From the NCBI GenBank assembly GCA_022776445.1, contig JALFHZ010000009.1:1-36178 (forward strand): DNA of 36,178 nt, written 5' to 3'. This document shows positions 1 to 7,349 of this stretch, in pieces. Every line of letters starts with the position of its first letter. The stretch's first letter is position 1. Both the position numbers and the translations under genes were made by a program. Below the pieces are notes generated by a model, which worked only from the letters and a program-made list of their open reading frames with translations, ran no database searches and was not told where the DNA came from. The stretch is from Lachnospiraceae bacterium (GTDB taxonomy: Bacteria > Bacillota > Clostridia > Lachnospirales > Lachnospiraceae).

Positions 1-909
1 AAAATGGATCAGCTTACCGGAGCAGTTGCCATTAACTGCGGTGCATTGTCCGGTGCCAACTTTATGACCAGCGGCAGCGGTATCATTTTTCGCGGATTGA
101 TGGATGAAAGCGGTTATGCAAACAGTTCGTTTTCCTATACAGCCGTCATTTTTGTGACAAGTGTTATTTTTTCTCTGCTCCTGATTGCATGGTTCCGGTT
201 TATTCCGAAATCGAACCGCAGCATTGGTAAGGGAATGGAATTTGAAAAGCCGGGTATGTTTGATCGGGAGCAGAAAATCAATCTGTATCTTATGATCGCC
301 ATGATTCTGGTGGTATTGGTATTTCCAATTCTTCATATCATTCTTCCGGAAGTGCAGATTATCACCTATATCAACGGAAAGATAGATGTGGGTCTGGTTG
401 CAATTGTATTTTCTGTTATAGCGTTGTTCCTGAAACTGGCTCCTCAGAAAGAAGTAATTTCCAGGGTGCCGTGGAATACAATTATCATGATTTGCGGGGT
501 TGGTATGCTGATCAACGTGGCAATCAAAGCAGGTACCATTGATATGCTGGCAGCATGGGCAGGAGGAAGCCTTCCGGCATGGATTGTACCGATTGCATTC
601 AGTGTGATCGGAGCAATCATGAGTTTCTTCTCCAGCACTCTCGGGGTTGTATGTCCGGCACTGTACCCTCTGGTACCGACGTTGGCAGAGACGACGGGAA
701 TTGCTCCGGTGGTTCTGTTTACCTGCATTGTAATCGGTGCCCAGAGTTCTGCAATCTCACCGTTTTCTTCCGGAGGCAGCCTGGTGCTCGGTTCCTGCAC
801 GACAGAAGAGGAGAGAAATGAGATGTTCCCGAAGTTATTGTTCCTGGCTGTTCCGGTCAGTGTGCTGTCAGCTATGGTGTTTAATCTGATTCTTTCCTTG
901 ATGCTCTGA
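1..909 (+). CDS. SLC13/MatC-like carboxylate permease, C-terminal part (truncated by window edge)
   Basis: The reading frame is open at base 1, so the true start lies upstream and only about 302 C-terminal residues are seen. The protein is strongly hydrophobic, with roughly seven or eight membrane segments. A cytoplasmic charged stretch follows the third segment (around residues 65-95). The final third has the small-residue, Ser/Thr/Pro-rich loops (for example SSTLGVVCPAL and AISPFSSGGSLVLG) typical of ion-coupled dicarboxylate carriers of the MatC/SLC13 type. Such proteins import di- or tricarboxylates across the cytoplasmic membrane. The downstream aconitase-superfamily hydratase suggests the pair handles a carboxylic acid, but that is inference from position. 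The exact substrate cannot be read from the sequence, and a related anion-permease family is possible. Confidence 0.72.
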   Translation, partial: KMDQLTGAVAINCGALSGANFMTSGSGIIFRGLMDESGYANSSFSYTAVIFVTSVIFSLLLIAWFRFIPKSNRSIGKGMEFEKPGMFDREQKINLYLMIAMILVVLVFPILHIILPEVQIITYINGKIDVGLVAIVFSVIALFLKLAPQKEVISRVPWNTIIMICGVGMLINVAIKAGTIDMLAAWAGGSLPAWIVPIAFSVIGAIMSFFSSTLGVVCPALYPLVPTLAETTGIAPVVLFTCIVIGAQSSAISPFSSGGSLVLGSCTTEEERNEMFPKLLFLAVPVSVLSAMVFNLILSLML

Positions 910-969
910 TAAATGCATCAGGAAATTGATATAGTATATTTCCTATGAACACTATCATAATTATTGTAT

Positions 970-998
970 TTGACTAATGATGGAAAATCGTGCATACT
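970..998 (+). promoter_or_regulatory. Possible sigma-A promoter of the hydratase gene
   Basis: TTGACT (970-975), 17-bp spacer, CATACT (993-998), followed by a leader of about 60 bases to the hydratase start. The -10 element is only a 4/6 match. Just upstream are two inverted repeats, AGGAAAT/ATTTCCT (920-944) and ATAG-N8-CTAT (931-946), which could be operator sites. Confidence 0.45.
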
Positions 999-1066
999 GG
1001 AACCAGCAAGAGAAATCAATTACGGTGAGTCGAAATGACTTAATCAAAAGCAGGAGGTTATTCATT

Positions 1067-3355
1067 ATGGTAAAACTGTATGAGGGCGGCGCTTATCTGG
1101 TAAACGGAACCGAGATCGTTCCGGAGGCAGAAGCAGAACGGGTTACTGCCATGACCGGCAAAGCAGTCAGCAAGGAAGAAGCAAAAAAGGGTACCATTGC
1201 TTACTCGATTATGGAAGCACACAATACTTCCGGAGATATGGACAAACTAAAAATCCGGTTTGATGCCATGACTTCTCACGATATTACATTTGTCGGCATT
1301 ATTCAGACCGCTAAGGCATCCGGTATGGAGAAGTTCCCGGTTCCTTATGTACTGACCAACTGTCACAACTCTCTGTGCGCAGTAGGCGGCACAATCAACG
1401 AAGATGATCATATGTTTGGTCTGTCTGCCTGCAAGAAATACGGCGGTATTTTCGTTCCTCCGCACATTGCAGTGATTCATCAGTACATGCGTGAGATGAT
1501 GGCAGGCTGTGGCAAGATGATTCTGGGTTCTGACAGCCATACCCGTTATGGTGCACTGGGAACCATGGCAATCGGCGAGGGCGGCGGCGAACTGGTGAAA
1601 CAGCTGCTCTGTGATACATACGATGTGAATTATCCGGGTGTAGTTGCGATCTACCTGGACGGCCAGCCAAACCCAGGTGTAGGTCCGCAGGATATCGCAC
1701 TGTCCATCATCGGAAAAGTATTCAAGTGCGGTTATGTGAAGAACAAGGTAATGGAGTTCGTAGGACCTGGCATTTCTGCCATGACCACCGATTTCCGTAA
1801 CGGAATCGATGTTATGACAACGGAGACAACCTGTCTGTCTTCCATCTGGAGAACCGATGAGGATACCAGAGCATTCCTGACCCTGCATGGCAGAGGAGAA
1901 GACTTTAAAGAACTGAATCCGGCAGATGTGGCTTATTACGATGGTGTTGTATATGTGGATCTGAGCACTGTAAAGCCGATGATTGCACTTCCGTTCCATC
2001 CGAGCAATACCTATGAAATTGATGAACTGAATGCAAATCTTGGCGACATCCTGAGAAGTGTGGAAGTAGAAGCGGCGAAGATCAGCGGCAATCCGGATAT
2101 TAATTTCAGCCTGACAGACAAGATTGTGGACGGCAAGTTGACAGTGACGCAGGGGATTATCGCAGGCTGTGCAGGCGGAAACTATACCAACGTTATGGAG
2201 GCTGCACATATCCTGAAGGGCAGAAGCTGCGGTGCAGACGAATTCTCCCTGTCCGTATATCCGTCTTCTCAGCCGGTATACATTGACCTGGTAAAGAAGG
2301 GTGCGATTGCTGACCTGATGACTGCCGGTGCAGTTCTGAAGACCGCGTTCTGCGGACCGTGCTTTGGTGCAGGTGATACCCCGGCCAACAATGGCTTCTC
2401 GATCCGTCATACCACCCGTAACTTCCCGAACCGTGAAGGCTCCAAGCCGGGCGTTGGACAGATGTCCGCAGTGGCACTGATGGATGCACGTTCTATCGCG
2501 GCAACCGCAGCAAACGGCGGCGTACTGACTCCTGCAACGGCAGTTGTGGATGATTATCAGGTACCGGAGTACAGCTTTGACGATACTGTATATAAGGCAA
2601 GAGTATACCAGGGCTTCAACAAGGGAGATGAGAAGTCAGAGCTTGTATATGGTCCGAACATCAAGGACTGGCCCGCTATGAGTCCGCTGACGGACAACAT
2701 TCTGCTGAAGGTCTGCTCCAAGATCATGGATCCGGTAACCACCACGGATGAACTGATCCCGTCCGGTGAGACCTCTTCCTATCGTTCCAATCCGCTGGGA
2801 CTGGCTGAGTTCACACTGTCCAGAAGAGATCCGGAATATGTTGGCAGATCGAAAGCGGTAGACAAGATCGAGAAGGCAAGAACCTCCGGTCAGTGTCCGG
2901 TAGAAGCATGTCCGGAACTTCAGGAAATCTTTGATACCATCCGGACCATTCCGGGCAATGAAAATGTGAAGGCTTCTGAGACTGAGATCGGAAGCATGAT
3001 CTACGCAGTGAAGCCGGGCGACGGTTCCGCACGTGAGCAGGCTGCAAGCTGTCAGAGAGTGATCGGCGGTCTGGCGAATATCTGTAAGGAGTATGCAACC
3101 AAGCGTTATCGTTCCAACGTGATGAACTGGGGCATGCTGCCGTTCCAGATGGAAGCAGAGCCGGACTTTGAGGTAGGTGACTACATCTATGTGCCGAATG
3201 TGAGAGCAGCGCTGGATGGCGATATGAAGGATATCAAGGCATATGTGGTTGGAAAGACTGTGAAAGAACTGAAACTGTACATTGCAGATATGACTCCGGA
3301 TGAGAAGAAGATCGTAAAGGCAGGATGCCTGATTAACTACAACAGGAACAGATAA
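1067..3355 (+). CDS. Aconitase-superfamily hydratase (YbhJ-like)
   Basis: Start chosen at 1067 because AGGAGG (1052-1057) lies nine bases upstream; this gives 762 residues, close to E. coli YbhJ. Aconitase signatures are in the expected order: SDSHT at 155-159, GCAGGN around 367, CGPC at 429-432 and a following TRNFPNR segment. C368, C429 and C432 are the likely 4Fe-4S ligands. The C-terminal swivel domain has [10 protein letters not shown] and an [12 protein letters not shown] segment. Members of the superfamily catalyse stereospecific dehydration/hydration of hydroxy-carboxylic acids such as citrate, isopropylmalate or homocitrate. The true substrate of YbhJ-type enzymes is not established to my knowledge. 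The upstream carboxylate permease hints at use of an imported acid. A hairpin terminator follows at once, so it probably ends its transcription unit. Confidence 0.88.
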   Translation: MVKLYEGGAYLVNGTEIVPEAEAERVTAMTGKAVSKEEAKKGTIAYSIMEAHNTSGDMDKLKIRFDAMTSHDITFVGIIQTAKASGMEKFPVPYVLTNCHNSLCAVGGTINEDDHMFGLSACKKYGGIFVPPHIAVIHQYMREMMAGCGKMILGSDSHTRYGALGTMAIGEGGGELVKQLLCDTYDVNYPGVVAIYLDGQPNPGVGPQDIALSIIGKVFKCGYVKNKVMEFVGPGISAMTTDFRNGIDVMTTETTCLSSIWRTDEDTRAFLTLHGRGEDFKELNPADVAYYDGVVYVDLSTVKPMIALPFHPSNTYEIDELNANLGDILRSVEVEAAKISGNPDINFSLTDKIVDGKLTVTQGIIAGCAGGNYTNVMEAAHILKGRSCGADEFSLSVYPSSQPVYIDLVKKGAIADLMTAGAVLKTAFCGPCFGAGDTPANNGFSIRHTTRNFPNREGSKPGVGQMSAVALMDARSIAATAANGGVLTPATAVVDDYQVPEYSFDDTVYKARVYQGFNKGDEKSELVYGPNIKDWPAMSPLTDNILLKVCSKIMDPVTTTDELIPSGETSSYRSNPLGLAEFTLSRRDPEYVGRSKAVDKIEKARTSGQCPVEACPELQEIFDTIRTIPGNENVKASETEIGSMIYAVKPGDGSAREQAASCQRVIGGLANICKEYATKRYRSNVMNWGMLPFQMEAEPDFEVGDYIYVPNVRAALDGDMKDIKAYVVGKTVKELKLYIADMTPDEKKIVKAGCLINYNRNR

Positions 3356-3361
3356 TAGGAT

Positions 3362-3397
3362 GGGCTGCCGTAAAAAACGGCAGCCCCCTTGTATTTT
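3362..3397 (+). terminator. Intrinsic terminator after the hydratase gene
   Basis: Perfect 9-bp stem GGGCTGCCG (3362-3370) / CGGCAGCCC (3378-3386) with an A-rich loop, followed by a T-rich but interrupted tail ending at about 3397. Confidence 0.75.
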
Positions 3398-4066
3398 AAG
3401 ATGTAGTCAGTATTGAAATTAACGTCGGCCAGACTGTAACAACCATAACCAGGCGAATCATCTGAAGAACGGCGATGGTGGTCGGTTCCACATCATAGTC
3501 CGATTCGCAACGGATGCTCAGCCATTTTGGTATGTATCCGATGCCAAAACGGATCTGAAGAAAACTGGAGGCGGCTGCGGAGAAAAGAAGAACCCCTCCG
3601 GGGAAACGGGTATACCTGCCAAGTATTCCGGCCAGACAGGCGATGGCTGCTGAGATCGGGAACTGCTTTCGACTGTCGGAAAGAGAAAGATCGTGATTGT
3701 CGGCGGGCCGTTTCTGTGATTCGCTTGCGCCCTGTTTTTCTGCCTTCAGAATATGCGTAATAAAAATCGGAAATGTACATACCGTGGCAACCATGCGGGA
3801 AAGCTGGAACACACTGACCAGAGCCGGGTCAGCACTCATATCCCCGGATATCACGGACATTTCGGAAAGCCCCCTGGGAACCGTGGAAAACAGTGCGGTG
3901 CACAGATCCAGATCAGTCATGTGATTAAGAAACAGCCCGCGATGACCTGTGTTGCCCATTTCATAACGTACGGAATGGGAGCGACTCCGAAACACAGGTT
4001 GGCAGCTGCAACCGCCACGATAGGGAACGCAGTTCCAGGGAATTTCTGAAGGTCTTGAAAAATCAT
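3396..4066 (-). pseudogene. Decayed AbrB-family (COG3180) membrane protein gene
   Basis: Read on the minus strand, two out-of-frame pieces match one family. The piece from 4066 to about 3920 encodes a stretch ending ATQVIAGCFL and then hits a stop at 3917-3919. A second frame resumes with LNHMTDLDLCTALFSTVPRG and continues to 3396. COG3180 'AbrB' proteins are integral membrane proteins of about 350 residues built from two repeats; here the pieces add up to only about 220. The first junction lacks roughly 35-45 residues and shifts frame. A second, in-frame loss joins IPKWLSIR to a late segment (VEPTTIAVLQMIRLV), removing most of the second repeat. These lesions argue for a pseudogene rather than a short functional protein. 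Function of the intact family is poorly known; they are usually called AbrB-family transporters or regulators. Confidence 0.72.
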
Positions 4067-4102
4067 TTTGATGTGGTAAGATAGGGCTGGAGGTGGATGG
4101 TA

Positions 4103-4681
4103 ATGGAACAGATTACAGAATATCAAAAAATCGGTCAGGAAGCATATGCGGCTGCAAAAGCATTGCTGGAGGAAGCAGCGTTGAAGCCGGGCAGCCTTCT
4201 GGTGGTCGGGTGCTCCACCAGTGAAGTGGCAGGAGCGAAGATCGGCAGCTTCTCCAATCCGGAACTCGGGAAGGCTCTGTTTGAAGGCATTTACCGGGCG
4301 GCGCAGGAAGCAGGAGTCTGTCTTGCCGCGCAGTGCTGTGAGCATCTGAACCGGGCGCTGATTCTGGAACAGGAGGCTGCAGACCGCTTCGGCTATGAAC
4401 CGGTGAATGTCGTGCCCCAGCCAAAGGCAGGCGGTTCCTTCGCAACGGCTGCTTATCAGGCATTTACATGTCCGGTCGCAGTGGAACATATCAGAGCACA
4501 GGCCGGGATGGACATTGGAGATACCCTGATCGGCATGCATCTGAAAGATGTGGCGGTACCGGTTCGGCTTCCGATGAAGACGATCGGAGAGGCACATCTG
4601 GTATGCGCGCGGACGAGAAGGAAGTTTATCGGCGGCTGCCGTGCCGTATATGAAGATGTGAATGGCACCGGGAGATCCTGA
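4103..4681 (+). CDS. UPF0340 / TIGR01440 (YwlG-type, DUF436) family protein
   Basis: Start chosen at 4103 because GGAGG (4089-4093) is nine bases upstream; an in-frame ATG at 4097 would be only three bases away. The product is about 192 residues with the family features: a glycine/serine-rich strand LLVVGCSTSEVAG, an AAQCCEHLNRAL segment, a GGSFATAAY segment, and a C-terminal IGMHLKDVAVPVR segment. The Cys-Cys-Glu-His stretch and Gly-rich loops suggest a small-molecule binding fold, but no reaction has been assigned to the family as far as I know. It stands alone between the AbrB remnant and a convergent LysR gene whose end is three bases away. Family assignment is confident; function is unknown. 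Confidence 0.85.
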   Translation: MEQITEYQKIGQEAYAAAKALLEEAALKPGSLLVVGCSTSEVAGAKIGSFSNPELGKALFEGIYRAAQEAGVCLAAQCCEHLNRALILEQEAADRFGYEPVNVVPQPKAGGSFATAAYQAFTCPVAVEHIRAQAGMDIGDTLIGMHLKDVAVPVRLPMKTIGEAHLVCARTRRKFIGGCRAVYEDVNGTGRS

Positions 4682-4684
4682 TGC

Positions 4685-5611
4685 CTATTCGCTGAACATA
4701 TCTTTCGTCAGCTGGATGAACAGCTGATCCGCTTTGGACAGAAAACTGGTTTTCAGGTATGCGACACACATACTCCAGCTGGCGTCATATTTCTCATCAA
4801 TACAGAGCAGAGCCGGTTGACATTCACCGGACGTGATCCGGGAATAATGCAGCGGAACCAGTGTGACACCCAGACCTTCTGCGGCCAGCATCTGTGCCGT
4901 CTCATAATTGCGCAGCTGGAGTGTGATATCCGGCTGTGTGATCCCGGCTTTTTCCAGTACGGAATCCGTGATGTGACGGATTCTCTGCCCCTCATGCAGC
5001 ATCAGAAATCTTTCGTTTTTCAGCAGCCGGATGTCCAGAACCGGATAGGGATAGCCTTCTTTCGGGACGGCCCGTCGGATCAGTTCATGATCCGGTGACA
5101 GCGCGATGACAAAGGGGTCCTTGTTCATAATGTCGTACTGAATCTGCGGATGTGCATTTTTCTTAGGCGCATGCATGATGCAGAAATCCAGTTCGCCGCT
5201 GAGCAGAAGCTGCTCCAGTACGGCTGTGTTTTCTTCTGAAACATGAAGCTCCACATAAGTGCAGATCTGTCGGAATTTCTTCATGACCTGCGGAAGGACG
5301 ATGGTTCCCAGATGGTTCGTGGTGCCCATGTGGATTCGCCCTGTTTTCATATCGTTGATATCGCTGATTTCCAGCTCAAAATCCTCATAAATTTTCAGTA
5401 TCTGAGAAGCCATATGATAATAGCGTTCTCCTGCAAACGTCAGGGATAGGCCGGTATTGGTTCGGTTAAACAGAGGTGTCCCCACCGATTCTTCAATGCG
5501 CTGGATGGACTGGCTCAGGGAAGGCTGGGCGATATACAGCTTTTTTGCCGCCCTGGATATATTTCTTTCATCTGCTACGGTTTTCACGTATAATAATTCT
5601 TTGCTGGTCAT
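4685..5611 (-). CDS. LysR-family transcriptional regulator, probable regulator of azlCD
   Basis: Start chosen at 5611 on the minus strand, giving 308 residues, because GGAGG lies six bases before that ATG; the longer frame to 5653 has no ribosome site. The N-terminus holds the LysR winged helix-turn-helix (NISRAAKKLYIAQPSLSQSI, followed by LFNRTNTGL). The rest is a periplasmic-binding-like effector domain of usual length. It is divergent from azlC, and the 130-base gap holds a perfect T-N11-A dyad over the azlC -10 box. The likely role is effector-dependent control of azlCD and of itself, by analogy with LysR regulators divergent from amino-acid exporters. The effector cannot be read from the sequence. 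Its stop codon nearly abuts the stop of the convergent UPF0340 gene. Confidence 0.9.
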   Translation of the reverse strand: MTSKELLYVKTVADERNISRAAKKLYIAQPSLSQSIQRIEESVGTPLFNRTNTGLSLTFAGERYYHMASQILKIYEDFELEISDINDMKTGRIHMGTTNHLGTIVLPQVMKKFRQICTYVELHVSEENTAVLEQLLLSGELDFCIMHAPKKNAHPQIQYDIMNKDPFVIALSPDHELIRRAVPKEGYPYPVLDIRLLKNERFLMLHEGQRIRHITDSVLEKAGITQPDITLQLRNYETAQMLAAEGLGVTLVPLHYSRITSGECQPALLCIDEKYDASWSMCVAYLKTSFLSKADQLFIQLTKDMFSE

Positions 5612-5682
5612 GGGTAGCCTCCGTATTTTCATAGTATCTTCAGTATAGTACAAAAAAAGAAAAAAGTCATCTCCTGAAAAAG

Positions 5683-5711
5683 TTGACTTGCAGGAATGTT
5701 AATAGTATGAT
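5683..5711 (+). promoter_or_regulatory. Promoter of azlCD
   Basis: TTGACT (5683-5688), 17-bp spacer, TATGAT (5706-5711). It lies about 30 bases before the azlC start and is the only good sigma-A match in the gap on this strand. Confidence 0.75.
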
Positions 5712-5715
5712 ACTA
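5703..5715. promoter_or_regulatory. Candidate LysR box overlapping the azlC -10 element
   Basis: TAGTAT-G-ATACTA is a perfect dyad fitting the T-N11-A pattern of LysR operators. A related half-site cluster (AGTAT repeated at 5632-5651) lies on the regulator side of the gap. Overlap with the -10 element would suit repression, or activation when the protein shifts. Confidence 0.5.
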
Positions 5716-5741
5716 AAGGCAAAAAAGGAGGAGCATTGATT

Positions 5742-6470
5742 ATGAGTGAAGCAAAACGCTGGTTTTTCAGAGGCATGAAGGACGGAGTCCCGATTGCCAT
5801 GGGATATTTCGCAGTATCGTTTACATTGGGAATTTCTGCCAGAAAAGCAGGCATGTCGGTGACACAGGCATCTCTGATGTCGGCGCTGATGCTGGCATCC
5901 GCGGGACAGTTTGCAGGGATTAGCATGATTGCGTCCGGGGCAGGGATTCTGGAGATGATCATTACGACCGTTGTGGTCAATATGCGGTATCTTCTGATGT
6001 CCAGTGCGCTGTCGCAGAAGGTGCGCAGGGACAAACCGTTTTACCACAGATTTTTCATGTCCTATGCCGTGACAGATGAGATTTTCGGCATTTCGATGGC
6101 GCTGGAGGAGCGTCTGCATCCGGCTTATATGTATGGAGCAGTTTCCGTGGCAGCGCCCGGATGGGTTCTGGGAACCGGTCTGGGATCGCTTCTCGGCATG
6201 ATTATGCCGGCGCGGCTGATGAGTGCGATGAATGTCGCAATCTATGGCATGTTTCTGGCGATTGTGATACCGCCGTCCAGAAAGAGCCGGATTGTGGCCG
6301 GTGTGGTTGTGATTTCCATGGCGGCAAGTCTGGCTTTTCAGATGCTTCCGGGGCTGAAAGAGATTTCCTCCGGTTTCCAGATTATCATACTGACGATTCT
6401 GATTGCAGGAGCGGCGGCCGTGCTGTTCCCGGTACAGACAGAGAAGGAGGAGAATGATCATGCAGCATAA
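5742..6470 (+). CDS. azlC: AzlC family branched-chain amino acid permease subunit
   Basis: Start chosen at 5742: GGAGG (5727-5731) is ten bases upstream, while a TTG at 5736 would be only four away. The 242-residue protein has the AzlC fold: an N-terminal amphipathic start, GVPIAMGYFAVSFTLGI, an ASAGQFAGISM segment, and about six membrane helices. AzlC with the small partner AzlD forms an exporter of branched-chain amino acids or their analogues in the cytoplasmic membrane; in Bacillus subtilis overexpression gives 4-azaleucine resistance. azlD overlaps the end of this gene by 11 bases, which implies translational coupling. The divergent LysR gene and the operator-like dyad suggest induction by an amino acid signal. 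The substrate is inferred from the family. Confidence 0.92.
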   Translation: MSEAKRWFFRGMKDGVPIAMGYFAVSFTLGISARKAGMSVTQASLMSALMLASAGQFAGISMIASGAGILEMIITTVVVNMRYLLMSSALSQKVRRDKPFYHRFFMSYAVTDEIFGISMALEERLHPAYMYGAVSVAAPGWVLGTGLGSLLGMIMPARLMSAMNVAIYGMFLAIVIPPSRKSRIVAGVVVISMAASLAFQMLPGLKEISSGFQIIILTILIAGAAAVLFPVQTEKEENDHAA

Positions 6471-6765
6471 TTTCTATGTCAGTCTGCTGGTATTGTTTGC
6501 AACCATTTATACGGTGCGGGCACTTCCGCTCACACTGATTCGCAGGGAGATCAAAAATCCGTTTATTCAGTCTTTCCTGTATTATGTGCCGTATGTGAGT
6601 CTTTCGGTTATGACATTTCCGGCAATTCTTTCCGCGACTGCAAGTCCGGTTTCCGGGATGATCGGGTTCGTGGCCGGCGTAATTCTGGCCTGGGCGGACG
6701 GCAATCTGTTCCGCGTTTCGATCGGAGCGTGTCTGGCCGTATTTCTGGCAGAATGGTTTATTTAG
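6460..6765 (+). CDS. azlD: AzlD family branched-chain amino acid transport subunit
   Basis: Start chosen at 6460, with GGAGG (6446-6450) nine bases upstream and inside the end of azlC; this gives 101 residues. The ATG at 6454 is too close to the ribosome site. The protein has three or four short membrane helices and family motifs: YTVRALPLTLIRR near the N-terminus, then YYVPYVSLSVMTFP. It is the small partner of AzlC. No terminator is visible after its stop, and the next promoter begins only nine bases downstream. Confidence 0.92.
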   Translation: MQHNFYVSLLVLFATIYTVRALPLTLIRREIKNPFIQSFLYYVPYVSLSVMTFPAILSATASPVSGMIGFVAGVILAWADGNLFRVSIGACLAVFLAEWFI

Positions 6766-6774
6766 GAGATTTCA

Positions 6775-6803
6775 TTGACAAAAACAGGAAACGGATATAT
6801 AAT
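6775..6803 (+). promoter_or_regulatory. Consensus sigma-A promoter of the DUF6465 gene
   Basis: TTGACA (6775-6780), exactly 17 bp, TATAAT (6798-6803): a 12/12 match to the consensus. Transcription should start near 6810, leaving a leader of about 65 bases. Confidence 0.88.
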
Positions 6804-6840
6804 TCCCTCGTCGCTTTTTGAAAAAATCTGCGACTAGGGA
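6804..6840 (+). promoter_or_regulatory. Dyad / leader hairpin at the DUF6465 transcription start
   Basis: TCCCTCGTCGC (6804-6814) pairs with GCGACTAGGGA (6830-6840) with one C-T mismatch, and an inner TTTTT/AAAAA stem closes further. Since the start point should fall near 6810, this may be an operator dyad as DNA or a short 5' hairpin as RNA. Confidence 0.5.
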
Positions 6841-6875
6841 ACAATTATGGGATTCCAAACGAGGAGGAAAAAACT

Positions 6876-7340
6876 ATGGCACCGAGAAAGAAGAAAGCTG
6901 TAGAGACTAACATCGTAGGCACCGAGACAGTAGAGACCAAAGCAGCAGAGACTGAAGCAGTAGAAACCAAGGCAGCAGAGGCTGTTGTGAAAGAAGAGGC
7001 ACCAAAGGCAAAAAGAACTTCCACCAGAAAGTCAGCTCCGAAGAAGGCAGCTGAGACCGAGACGGTTGTAAAGGAAGAGGAAGCAGAGAAGAAGCCGGCG
7101 AAGGCTCCGGCAAAGAGAACCACGAAGAAGACAGTTCAGCCGGAGGCATCGGTTGTAATTCAGTGCGCAGGCAAGGAGATCGTTGCAAAGGATGTACTGG
7201 CAGCAGCAACCAGGGCATTCCAGGAAGCTCACGAGGGCGTTGAGATCAAGACCATCGAGCTTTATATCAAGCCGGAAGAGAGTGCAGCTTACTATGTGGT
7301 AAACGGCGAAGCCTCTGATGAGTTCAAAGTAGAGTTATAA
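6876..7340 (+). CDS. DUF6465 family protein with Lys/Ala/Glu-rich N-terminal tail
   Basis: 154 residues with a GAGGAGG ribosome site just upstream. Residues 1-90 are low complexity: imperfect ET/ETKAAE/VETKAAE repeats, then stretches rich in KRT, KSAPKK and KAPAKRTTKK. The alternation of basic and acidic segments is reminiscent of histone H1-like bacterial proteins. Residues from about 92 form a compact folded domain (VVIQCAGKEIVAKDVLAAA ... AAYYVVNGEASDEFKVEL) that I recognise as DUF6465, frequent in Lachnospiraceae. Function is unknown; nucleic-acid or membrane-surface association of the tail is a guess. A perfect consensus promoter implies high expression. The rRNA methyltransferase gene starts nine bases after the stop, so the two are probably co-transcribed. 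Confidence 0.75.
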   Translation: MAPRKKKAVETNIVGTETVETKAAETEAVETKAAEAVVKEEAPKAKRTSTRKSAPKKAAETETVVKEEEAEKKPAKAPAKRTTKKTVQPEASVVIQCAGKEIVAKDVLAAATRAFQEAHEGVEIKTIELYIKPEESAAYYVVNGEASDEFKVEL

Positions 7341-7349
7341 GAGACGGTA

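Noticed and set aside
1247-2410. Long minus-strand open frame (387 codons) over the hydratase gene
   Set aside because: It is fully antisense to a clear aconitase-family gene, its translation has no recognisable domain and it has no ribosome site; it arises from codon bias.
4055-4082. TTGAAA-16-TAAGAT as promoter of the UPF0340 gene
   Set aside because: The predicted start would fall on the ribosome site itself, leaving almost no leader, so I do not list it.
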